Shown here: piece by piece, positions 53,415-61,431 of the stretch
Layout of the letters: each line of letters begins with the position of its first letter
Numbering within the stretch: the first letter of the stretch is position 1
Assembly (NCBI RefSeq): GCF_018380615.1
Contig: NZ_JAGYVZ010000008.1
Span: 1-64,000, forward strand
From: Flavobacterium psychroterrae
GTDB lineage: Bacteria; Bacteroidota; Bacteroidia; Flavobacteriales; Flavobacteriaceae
Length of the DNA: 64,000 nucleotides
Direction of reading: 5' to 3'
Position numbers and translations under genes: made by a program
The notes under the pieces: generated by a model
Databases searched by the model: none
Seen by the model: only the letters and a program-made list of their open reading frames with translations
What the model was told of the DNA's origin: nothing

Positions 53415-55631
53415 TTAAACACTTGCATAAGCTTGAGATTCTGTCGATGGCGGAGCAATTACTCCTTGCGGATCTAATAAACAGGCACAAACTTTAAATT
53501 CAGGAATTTTTGAAATAGGATCTAAAATACCGGTTGTGAGTTGATTTGCAGATTTTGCTCCAGGCCAATGATAGGGTATAAAAACAGTATCTTTTCTAAT
53601 CGTCTCTACAATATTTGCCGGAAATAATCCTTCTCCTCTTCGAGTTGCAACTCTTACTAATTCGCGTTGTTTTATACCGTATTTTGCCGCCAGTTCCGGA
53701 TGAATTTCTAACATTGGTTCCGGAAACTGATCTACCAGTTTACCAATTCGGCGTGTTTGTGTTCCGCTTAAATATTGCGAAACTACACGACCTGTAGTAA
53801 GTGTTATAGGGAATTCATCGTTTGTAATTTCTCCCGGTTCTCTATAAGGCGCAGGATTAAAATGTGCTTTTTTGTCTGGAGTTGCAAATACCTTATCTTC
53901 CCATAATCTTGGTGTTCCCGGATGATCATCTGTTGGACAAGGCCAGAAAATACCCATATTTTCTTCTACTTTTTTATACGATATTCCAAAATAATCTGCC
54001 GTTCCTCCTTTTGAGGCAACGCGCAATTCATTAAATATGGCTTCGCTATTTTCATAGGTAAATTTATCTTCTTCACCTAATCTTTTTGCCAATTCAAGAA
54101 ATATCGATGTATCAGTTCTTGCATCTCCGGGAGGAGTTACTGCCTGACGAATTCTAATCACACGCCCTTCTGCCGATGTTGTTGTCCCTTCTTCCTCTTC
54201 TTGTAATGATCCCGCGAGAATAATATCCGCATGACGGGCAGTTTCATTCAAAAAGAAATCAATACAAACGTAAAACTCTAATTTTTCAAGCGCAGCTCTT
54301 ACGTAATTATTATTTGGAAGCGAAACGAGCGGATTAAAACAAATCGAAATTAATCCTTTGATTTCTCCACTATGAATGGCTTCGATAATTTCATACGCCG
54401 TAAGTCCCTTTCCTGGCATATCTTTTTCATCGATTCCCCAGACTTCAGATATATATTTTCGATGTTCAGGATTTTCAATATCTCTATTTCCAGGTAATTG
54501 ATCACATTTATGACCGTGTTCTCTACCTCCTTGCCCATTTCCTTGTCCGGTAATAGTTCCGTAACCACAATATGGTCTGCCAATTCTTCCTGTTGCTAAA
54601 ACAAGATTAATACAGCCTAAAACATTATCAACACCTTTTGAGTGATGTTCGATTCCGCGTGCATGAAGTAAAAAACTTGTTTTTGCTTTACCCCATAATT
54701 CTGCAGCTTCTTGTATTTTATATTTATCAATTCCAGTAATTTCTTCTGCCCATTCCAGCGTATAATCTTTTACGGCATCGATTGTTTCCTGAAAACCTGA
54801 CGTATAATTGTCAATAAAATCATGATCAAGCATATCGTGATCGACTAAATATTTTAGCATCGCACCATACAAAGCCGAATCGGTTCCGGGTTTTACATCT
54901 AAATGCACATCAGCGGTTCTGGCTAACGGAATCATTCTTGGATCGATCACTATTAATTTGGCACCGCGATCTCTTGCTTTCCAGATCCAATGCGTTAATG
55001 TGGGGAAAGTTTCACTGATATTTGCTCCGGCTACGATAATTACTTCAGCATATTCTAAATCTGAATAATTGTTTGAAGCACGATCCAGACCAAAAGCTTT
55101 TTTATTTCCGGCTCCGGCACTTACCATGCAAAGTCTTCCGTTATAATCCAGATTTCTGGTTTTTAATGCAACGCGGGCGAACTTTCCAACCAAATAACTT
55201 TTTTCATTGGTTAGCGAAACTCCTGATAACATCGAAAAGGCATGTTTACCGTATTTTTCCTGAATTCTTTTAATTTCAGATACGGTTTTATCCATTGCTT
55301 CATCCCAGGTCGTTTTCTCAAAGCCTTTTCCTTCTACTCTTTTTAAAGGGCTTAGAATACGATCCGGATGGTTATTTTGTAAATAACGCTGAACTCCTTT
55401 TGGACACAAACGCCCTTCATTAAAAGGAAATTCCATCCAGGGTTCAAATCCTACTACTTTATTTTCTTTTACTAACAATTGAATTCCACACTGCATTCCG
55501 CAAAAACAACAATGTGTTTTTACCACTTCGTCCGGTTCATCTCTACCTGCGTAACCATCTTTTGGTGCATAGTTTAAATGCGGTCCAAAATCTTCAATAA
55601 TCTTTTCTGTTGATACGGGTAATTTTGCCAT
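53415..55631 (-). CDS. Molybdopterin oxidoreductase, nitrate-reductase-like catalytic subunit
   Basis: A 738-residue Mo-bisPGD enzyme. The [4Fe-4S] ligands are Cys41, 44, 48 and 76 ([11 protein letters not shown] and GRLCPKG). The Mo-ligand Cys is in [21 protein letters not shown], as in NapA/NasA-type nitrate reductases. Further blocks are [36 protein letters not shown] and [19 protein letters not shown]. There is no Tat signal, so the subunit looks cytosolic. The neighbours are a four-cluster ferredoxin, a Rieske protein, a cytochrome-b-like protein and two NarK transporters, so nitrate is the likely substrate. Confidence 0.88.
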   Translation of the reverse strand: MAKLPVSTEKIIEDFGPHLNYAPKDGYAGRDEPDEVVKTHCCFCGMQCGIQLLVKENKVVGFEPWMEFPFNEGRLCPKGVQRYLQNNHPDRILSPLKRVEGKGFEKTTWDEAMDKTVSEIKRIQEKYGKHAFSMLSGVSLTNEKSYLVGKFARVALKTRNLDYNGRLCMVSAGAGNKKAFGLDRASNNYSDLEYAEVIIVAGANISETFPTLTHWIWKARDRGAKLIVIDPRMIPLARTADVHLDVKPGTDSALYGAMLKYLVDHDMLDHDFIDNYTSGFQETIDAVKDYTLEWAEEITGIDKYKIQEAAELWGKAKTSFLLHARGIEHHSKGVDNVLGCINLVLATGRIGRPYCGYGTITGQGNGQGGREHGHKCDQLPGNRDIENPEHRKYISEVWGIDEKDMPGKGLTAYEIIEAIHSGEIKGLISICFNPLVSLPNNNYVRAALEKLEFYVCIDFFLNETARHADIILAGSLQEEEEGTTTSAEGRVIRIRQAVTPPGDARTDTSIFLELAKRLGEEDKFTYENSEAIFNELRVASKGGTADYFGISYKKVEENMGIFWPCPTDDHPGTPRLWEDKVFATPDKKAHFNPAPYREPGEITNDEFPITLTTGRVVSQYLSGTQTRRIGKLVDQFPEPMLEIHPELAAKYGIKQRELVRVATRRGEGLFPANIVETIRKDTVFIPYHWPGAKSANQLTTGILDPISKIPEFKVCACLLDPQGVIAPPSTESQAYASV

Positions 55632-55982
55632 TTCTTTTTTGTTTCTTTTGTTTCAGGTTTCTTTTGTTTCAGGTTTCCTGTTTCGTGCTTGTTTGTTCAG
55701 GTTTTTGGATTGTGTTGATTTAACCGCAAAGTTCACAAAGGTTTTTCGCAAAGTTTCGCAGAGATTTTTTAAATTAATTTTTTAATATTTATCCAAGTTC
55801 ACAAAGCTTTGGGCAAAGATTTTAGAACGTAGCTTGGCGAACCTTTTTTGATAGAAAACAACTTTACACAAGCCTAAAAACTTCAAAACTTTGCGAAAAA
55901 CCTTTGCGAACTTTGCGGTAAAATTATGTTCCAAGTAAAGTAACCTGAAACAAAAAAAACCTGAAACCTGAAACTCTTTTCT
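55632..55982. repeat. Large nested inverted repeat
   Basis: Outer arms use GTTTCAGGTTTC (55655-55690) and CCTGAAACCTGAAAC (about 55960). Inner arms are CCGCAAAGTTCACAAAGG (55723-55740) and CCTTTGCGAACTTTGCGG (about 55902-55919), extended by AAAAACC/GGTTTTT. The transcript could fold over the full 350 bases. No gene is seen. Confidence 0.8.
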
Positions 55983-57035
55983 TTATCCAAATAAATTCCC
56001 GCCATTTTCAAGTCTTGCTTTTAAATGTGCTTTTGCTAAACGGGATCTTTTTCCTTCGGGGCTTAAATCGAGGTGTGAAGTTCCGTCTTCATGGGTAAAA
56101 TCAAAACCTAATTGTTTGGTAACGATTTTTAAATCATTGATATGAAGCTGTGTTGCAAATTCTTCTCCTGTATGCGGACAAACTGCCATTCCCATTTTGA
56201 TACCTTCTTTTTTGTAAATATGCGCTCCAATTTGTGCCGGACGCTGAATTATGTGAAAGAATTTCCCAAACGGAATCCATATTAAAAACATAATTACTGT
56301 TACGGCATGAATTACTGCGAGGAAATCATATGCAAATCCTTTCATAAACTGATATGAATACGTAAGACACAATCCTGTTACTGATATCGCAATCAGTAAA
56401 ATAAGCGGTAATAAATCTCCCTCAAATGTTTGGGTTGCAATTAAACCGGGATTTGTCAATCGTCTTCGTAAATAATAAACTGAGCCAAATATTACCAGCC
56501 ATGAAGACCAGTTTAAGGCGTGAAAAATCAAAAATGCTAATACAGATCCTATCTGGAAATCCATCATTTTGAATCCAAAAAAATGAGCTTCGTAAATTGA
56601 GATGGAATTGGGTGCCAGCGTAAAATGAATCCATCCAAATGTGAGCGGAATCGTAATTGCAAATGCCGACAAACATCCTATGGCAATACAAAAATGTGCT
56701 GCCCAACGGTATTTGCTTCTGGGATAAATGAATTTTTGAACTACAATATTTTCTACGGATTCTTTACCTAAAAACCACATATGAGAAAAGATTTTTCCCG
56801 TAAACAGAAATTTAATGCTTCGTTTAAAATACATCCACGTTGGGGGACGCTGTATCCAAACTGAATATCTGTAAACGATTCCGAAGAAAGCGAATATGGT
56901 TCCGAATAAATAGGTGACTAATGCGGCATCAAAATTTTGCAATTGTCTTGATCCGTAAAAAACTAGTACAATAGTTAATGCAGAAACAAGAGTTGCAACA
57001 AGTAAAGCTTTGGTATTAAACGTTTTATTTTTCAT
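55983..57035 (-). CDS. Cytochrome-b-like membrane subunit (NarI/DsrM-related)
   Basis: A 350-residue membrane protein with about six helices (about 10-30, 38-55, 112-135, 155-180, 208-228, 240-262). Histidines in YRWAAHFCIAIGCLSA, FLIFHALNW and FLAVIHAVTVIMFL fall within helices and could bind two haems b, as in NarI-type quinol oxidases. The C-terminal 90 residues are soluble (MAVCPHTGEEFATQLHIND). Its place between the narK genes and the Mo subunit suggests it is the quinol-oxidising anchor of the complex. Confidence 0.78.
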   Translation of the reverse strand: MKNKTFNTKALLVATLVSALTIVLVFYGSRQLQNFDAALVTYLFGTIFAFFGIVYRYSVWIQRPPTWMYFKRSIKFLFTGKIFSHMWFLGKESVENIVVQKFIYPRSKYRWAAHFCIAIGCLSAFAITIPLTFGWIHFTLAPNSISIYEAHFFGFKMMDFQIGSVLAFLIFHALNWSSWLVIFGSVYYLRRRLTNPGLIATQTFEGDLLPLILLIAISVTGLCLTYSYQFMKGFAYDFLAVIHAVTVIMFLIWIPFGKFFHIIQRPAQIGAHIYKKEGIKMGMAVCPHTGEEFATQLHINDLKIVTKQLGFDFTHEDGTSHLDLSPEGKRSRLAKAHLKARLENGGNLFG

Positions 57036-57061
57036 CCTTAATTTTATTTAATGATTACTAG

Positions 57062-58654
57062 TTAACTTGGTTTCTCACAACCTTTACGATTATAGAACCA
57101 CCAATTGATACCTGTAGCTAAGATAGTGAAAATTGCCACGCCAATAAAGAACTGATTTACAGTACCATTAGCAGAAAGATTATTTCCTATTAATTTAGAA
57201 AAGATAAAGGGTCCAAATGCTGCGATTGCTGCTGTCCAACCAATAACTCCGGCTGCCTGGCGCTGATTTTCGGCAAAAATAATTGGATACTGTCTAAAAG
57301 TTCCTGCGTTTCCTATTCCGGTAAAGAAGAACATTCCTAAAATTACGGCTACAAAAAGAGGGAATTGATCCATACTTGTTGGCGCCACTAATCCTTCTGT
57401 AACTAATAATATTGAACCTGCCAAAATTCCTAAACCTGTAATTGTTGTCAATATTGCTCCTCCCACTTTATCGGCTATAAAACCAAAAGCAATTCTACTT
57501 GCAGAACCAATAAGCGGACCGTAAAAAGCATAAACTAAAGGATCCGGCGCATTAGGAAAATCTCCGTATAAAAATTTGATCATTAACGGAAACGCTGCTG
57601 ATAAACCTGCAAATGTCCCGAAAGTCATTACATATGTAATAGTACAATACCAAGTATGTTTATTAGAAAAAATATCCATTTGCTCTCTAACAGAAGCTTT
57701 CATTGGAATACTTCTTAAATAAAACCAGCTAATGATGGACAAGAGAATTAAAAAGGGAACATACCAAAATGCCGCTGACTGTAAGTATATTGCTGTGTTT
57801 TTAACCGCAGTATTTTTAGGACTGATGTCGTTTAAGATTTTTTCAGCCATCTTTGGGTTTGCATTTGCAATAGCCTTCGCTTTTACTTTTGTTGGCAATG
57901 AAGTGAAAAGAATTACTTTATCATCTGATTTTATGGATGCATTTACTGAGTCAATAACAGTTTTCTTAACGTTTGTCAAGATTCTGGCTTGTACATCAGG
58001 ATCTAAAGCTGCAAAAACTTCTTTTTGTTTTTGAATACTGGCATTCTGAAAAACTACTATCGCTTCTTTATGATCAATACTTGTAAATACTGACGCAGCA
58101 CCAAAAATACTGACACTTATAATAAGTGGTGTAACAAATTGAGCTACTGAAACTCCAAAATTTCCAATTCCGGCCTGAATTCCAAGTGCTGTTCCTTTAA
58201 GTCTTTTAGGAAAAAACAAACTTGTACTTGGCATATAAGAGGAGAAATCTCCTCCGCCAAAACCAGTTGTAAAAGCTAATAATGCAAATACCCAAAACGG
58301 TGTATTGATGTCCATAACCGCAAAACCAATTCCTATTACCGGAATTAATTTAATGGCTGTCGCAAACGAAACTACATGTCGCGTACCGAATATTGGTAAT
58401 ATAAAAGTGTGAATAATTCTCAGAAAACCCGCCGCCAATCCAGGAATTGCTGTTAACCAAAAAAGCTGATCTTTAGTAAAACGAAAACCCAATCCCGGTA
58501 ACTTCACCGCTATAACGCTCATCATAAACCAAGAGGCAAACGATAATATTAATGTAAGTGTTGTAATTGTTAGTGTTTTCCATGCGATTTTACTTCCGCC
58601 AGAACTCCAAAATGCTTCATCTTCAGGTTCCCATTTGTCTAACCAAGTTTTCAT
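57062..58654 (-). CDS. NarK-family nitrate/nitrite transporter with helical insert
   Basis: A 530-residue major-facilitator protein with 12 predicted helices. It differs clearly from its two NarK neighbours. The nitrate-transporter features are GFGGGDFSSYMPSTSLFFPKRLKGTALGIQAGIGNFGVS (about 130-170) and a late FFTGIGNAGTFRQYP block. A soluble, helix-forming insert of about 100 residues (about 195-300, with PDVQARILTNVKKTVIDSV and KAKAIANANPKMAEKIL) separates the two halves. It resembles NarK1-like proton symporters, with the 58672 gene as the possible antiporter partner. It follows that gene by 17 bases. Confidence 0.88.
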   Translation of the reverse strand: MKTWLDKWEPEDEAFWSSGGSKIAWKTLTITTLTLILSFASWFMMSVIAVKLPGLGFRFTKDQLFWLTAIPGLAAGFLRIIHTFILPIFGTRHVVSFATAIKLIPVIGIGFAVMDINTPFWVFALLAFTTGFGGGDFSSYMPSTSLFFPKRLKGTALGIQAGIGNFGVSVAQFVTPLIISVSIFGAASVFTSIDHKEAIVVFQNASIQKQKEVFAALDPDVQARILTNVKKTVIDSVNASIKSDDKVILFTSLPTKVKAKAIANANPKMAEKILNDISPKNTAVKNTAIYLQSAAFWYVPFLILLSIISWFYLRSIPMKASVREQMDIFSNKHTWYCTITYVMTFGTFAGLSAAFPLMIKFLYGDFPNAPDPLVYAFYGPLIGSASRIAFGFIADKVGGAILTTITGLGILAGSILLVTEGLVAPTSMDQFPLFVAVILGMFFFTGIGNAGTFRQYPIIFAENQRQAAGVIGWTAAIAAFGPFIFSKLIGNNLSANGTVNQFFIGVAIFTILATGINWWFYNRKGCEKPS

Positions 58655-58671
58655 ATTTTTTATTTTATTTT

Positions 58672-60147
58672 TTAATTATTATTTTCAATTTCTCTGGTAA
58701 AATCAGGTGATTTTAAGCGCATTGCATTTATAATAGTTCGATGCATCCACAATAAACACAGCACAGAAACTATAAAAATAAAGATCCATGAACTGGTCCA
58801 GAGTCCGGTGTAATTAAGAAGATATCCAAAGATAATAGGCCCCATAAATCCACCTAAGCCACCTATTAAACCAACCATTCCTCCTACTACACCAACTTCA
58901 TTGGGGAAATATTCCGGAATATGTTTATAAACCGCGGCTTTCCCAATTCCCCACGAAATACCAATCAGGATTACTAAGATTACATATACCCAAAGATTAG
59001 CGCTAAACTTGATTTGTGTGATTCCTTCTGCCAAAAGCTCTTTCTTTTTTACTTCCTGATTTTGTTTGACTACAATTTCCTGCCATGAAGTTTTTACAGG
59101 AAAAACAGCTGTTGTATGATCTTCAGAAGTTTGTTTTATATTGATTTTATGAACCTTACCATTTACAACAACTGAATTTGCAGCAACTTCGATAACAACG
59201 CCATTAGTTGTGGACAAAACTCCCGGACCAGCGGTAAAAATTTCCATTTTAGGGAACATCAATAAAAAACTAATTACTATTGATGAACCTAAAACCCAAT
59301 ACATTACTTTTCGTGCGCCAAATTTATCTGATAAATAACCTCCAAAAGCTCTGATTATTCCGGATGGCAAACTGAACATTGTGGCAAACATTCCGCCCAT
59401 TACAAGCGATGTATGATAAACATTCATAAAATTGGGTAATAACCATTGTGAATAGGCAACAAAAAAACCGAAGACTAAAAAGTAGTAGGCTCCAAATCTC
59501 CAAACCCTGATATTTTTAAGCGGAGATAGTAATTCTTGCATTGTTTTTGAAACTCCTTCATTGGTTTTATTTTTCGCAAAAACAATAAAAAGTATTCCTA
59601 TAAACACCAGAATGGCACCATAAATTATTGGCAACATTTTCCATCCGTTTTGCGGATCCGTTTCTGATAAGTTGTTTAATAAAGTTGGAGCAATAAAAGT
59701 GGTAATTGCTGCGCCGGCATTTCCCATTCCGAAAATACCCAGAGCCCTTCCCTGCCAGTTTTTAGGATACCAAATTGAAGTATATCCTATTCCCACGGCA
59801 AAGCTTGTCCCTACTAATCCGAAGAAAAAACTTAATACAGCAAAACTCCAGAATGAGTTCGCTAAAGGAAGCAGAAAAAGTGGAATCGAACACAACATCA
59901 ACAAAATAGAAAATACTATTTTACCACCAAATTTGTCTGTTAAAATCCCTATTGGAAGTCGAAAAATTGAACCTGATAAAATAGGAATTCCTAACAACCA
60001 GCCAGTTTCAACTACAGTCCAGTTAAATATCCCTTTATCAACAAGATAGGTTACTAAAACACCATTTAATGTCCAGCAAGCAAAACAAATTGTAAATGCT
60101 AATGTGTTTAAAAATAAAATTTTGTGTGATTGAGACAGATTACTCAT
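58672..60147 (-). CDS. narK: NarK-type nitrate/nitrite transporter (MFS), second copy
   Basis: A 491-residue paralogue of the protein at 33199-34677, sharing most residues over the full length: FACWTLNGVLVTYLVDKGIFNW, GIGYTSIWYPKNWQGRALGIFGMGNAGAAITTF, VGVVGGMVGLIGGLGGFMGP. It carries the same soluble insert (about 305-380, ending QNQEVKKKELLAEG). It is first in the operon with the 530-residue transporter and the membrane molybdo-enzyme. A TGAT-N4-ATCA palindrome is centred 95 bases upstream of the start. Confidence 0.92.
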   Translation of the reverse strand: MSNLSQSHKILFLNTLAFTICFACWTLNGVLVTYLVDKGIFNWTVVETGWLLGIPILSGSIFRLPIGILTDKFGGKIVFSILLMLCSIPLFLLPLANSFWSFAVLSFFFGLVGTSFAVGIGYTSIWYPKNWQGRALGIFGMGNAGAAITTFIAPTLLNNLSETDPQNGWKMLPIIYGAILVFIGILFIVFAKNKTNEGVSKTMQELLSPLKNIRVWRFGAYYFLVFGFFVAYSQWLLPNFMNVYHTSLVMGGMFATMFSLPSGIIRAFGGYLSDKFGARKVMYWVLGSSIVISFLLMFPKMEIFTAGPGVLSTTNGVVIEVAANSVVVNGKVHKINIKQTSEDHTTAVFPVKTSWQEIVVKQNQEVKKKELLAEGITQIKFSANLWVYVILVILIGISWGIGKAAVYKHIPEYFPNEVGVVGGMVGLIGGLGGFMGPIIFGYLLNYTGLWTSSWIFIFIVSVLCLLWMHRTIINAMRLKSPDFTREIENNN

Positions 60148-60233
60148 ATAAAAATATTAAATACCTAATTTTAATTATTAATGAAGTAAACTTCCTTAAT
60201 AAAAGCAAAATTAAATTGTTAGATTCTTACAAC

Positions 60234-60251
60234 ATATGATATATATCATAT
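60234..60251 (-). promoter_or_regulatory. FNR-type palindrome upstream of second narK operon
   Basis: ATATGATATATATCATAT is a perfect 18-base palindrome whose core TGAT-ATAT-ATCA matches the inner bases of the FNR consensus TTGAT-N4-ATCAA. It lies 87-104 bases upstream of the narK start codon. A Crp/Fnr protein with FNR-like cysteines is encoded at 36662-37366. Confidence 0.6.
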
Positions 60252-61264
60252 TAAAAAGACATTTTTATCTTTAATATTAAATAAACAACAACTACTTAAC
60301 TACTAAATAGTTTAAAAAATAGTATTTATTGATTTTTCTGAAACAGAGGCTTTTAGAGCGAAATTATTTTCTGTAAGAATAATTTCATGTTGTATTGGCG
60401 TGACATAATTTTAGTTTTAAAATTATATGGCTTCCAATATCAAAATAATGTTCCTTTTAATTTTTTAAAACGAAAATTCTATACGCTAAAAGTAAGAAAA
60501 ATATCCACACTAAAACCTTAATTATTAATTATTTAAAAAAATATAACTAAGAATTATCTTAACATAATACTACTAGCATAATTATAAAACTCAATTTTAA
60601 TGTTATTATCTACCTTATTATTTTGCTTTATTTGGTTAAACCTATTTGTTCAAATAATATGGTAAATGGATTAAAAATTTGATTCACTCGACGTTTTTTG
60701 CTTATTTATCAATTAGTTAAAGATTTAAAAATTAGTAAATCAAGTATAAAATACTACATTTTTGTTCTTATAAAAGTGATCAGCTGAATATCTATTGTAT
60801 CATACAAAACAATATTAAAAAACTAAAAATCAGTACTTTACATTTAAAAGAAATTATATATTGAATCTCAATTATAACTTTTTTAAAAAAAATTGAGGAA
60901 ATTTTTGGATTTTATTATATTAAAATTAACTTTATCTATAGGATTAGTAGAGTATAAAAATATTTACAACCATAAAGAATTATATTTTGAAAACAACCGA
61001 AAGCATATCACATTACATTCTTCCTAAAAAATATACTTATAACACTTTTTGTTATATGTGCTTCTGTTGCTAATTCTGAGCAATTTTTTCGTTTGCATTC
61101 GATTCTCCTTTTACATCGAATAGATTTAAAAACGAAACTTTCTAACTACCGTAAAATATTTATTAAAAATTACAAAAGTCTGTTTGATACCCATTTGTAT
61201 CAAAAGGATTGTTGAAATATATCTATAATTTAAAAAGAAAAAACAATAACTAATAAAAACTAAA
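60252..61264. other. AT-rich gap without recognised genes
   Basis: About 1 kb of very AT-rich DNA between the nitrate operon and the SusC leader. Many stops in all frames; no open frame has a plausible composition. No tRNA, clear repeat or terminator is visible. Confidence 0.5.
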
Positions 61265-61297
61265 ATGAAGAATATGCAAAGCAGTTGCTGTAAATAA
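61265..61297 (+). CDS. Candidate leader peptide ending SSCCK
   Basis: A ten-codon frame, MKNMQSSCCK, followed by TAA, 167 bases before the SusC-like gene and directly before a strong hairpin. Tandem Cys codons next to the stop are what a ribosome-stalling leader sensing charged tRNA-Cys would use. The sequence alone does not prove translation. Confidence 0.45.
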   Translation: MKNMQSSCCK

Positions 61298-61302
61298 AAA
61301 AA

Positions 61303-61328
61303 GCCATTTCTGCGGCAACAGAAATGGC
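61303..61328 (+). promoter_or_regulatory. Hairpin in the SusC leader
   Basis: GCCATTTCTG and CAGAAATGGC pair perfectly around CGGCAA. The AAGCC before it can instead pair with GGCTT at 61331-61335, so two folds compete. A second hairpin, AGTTGAA-AA-TTCAACT, is at 61375-61390. No long T-run follows, so a Rho-independent terminator is not obvious. Confidence 0.6.
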
Positions 61329-61431
61329 GAGGCTTAAAGAACATTTATCACTAAACCAAGATTACCCATTAGAGAGTTGAAAATTCAACTTTCAGGGCGC
61401 CTTGTTAATTACTTAAAACCAGTACAAAGAA

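Noticed and set aside
26434..60147. Complete denitrification pathway
   Set aside because: No NO-forming nitrite reductase, NO reductase or N2O reductase is encoded; nitrite goes to ammonium by NirBD.
61126..61344. Minus-strand frame rich in Phe, Ile and Tyr
   Set aside because: It is AT-rich, overlaps the leader peptide and hairpin on the other strand, and has no recognisable pattern.
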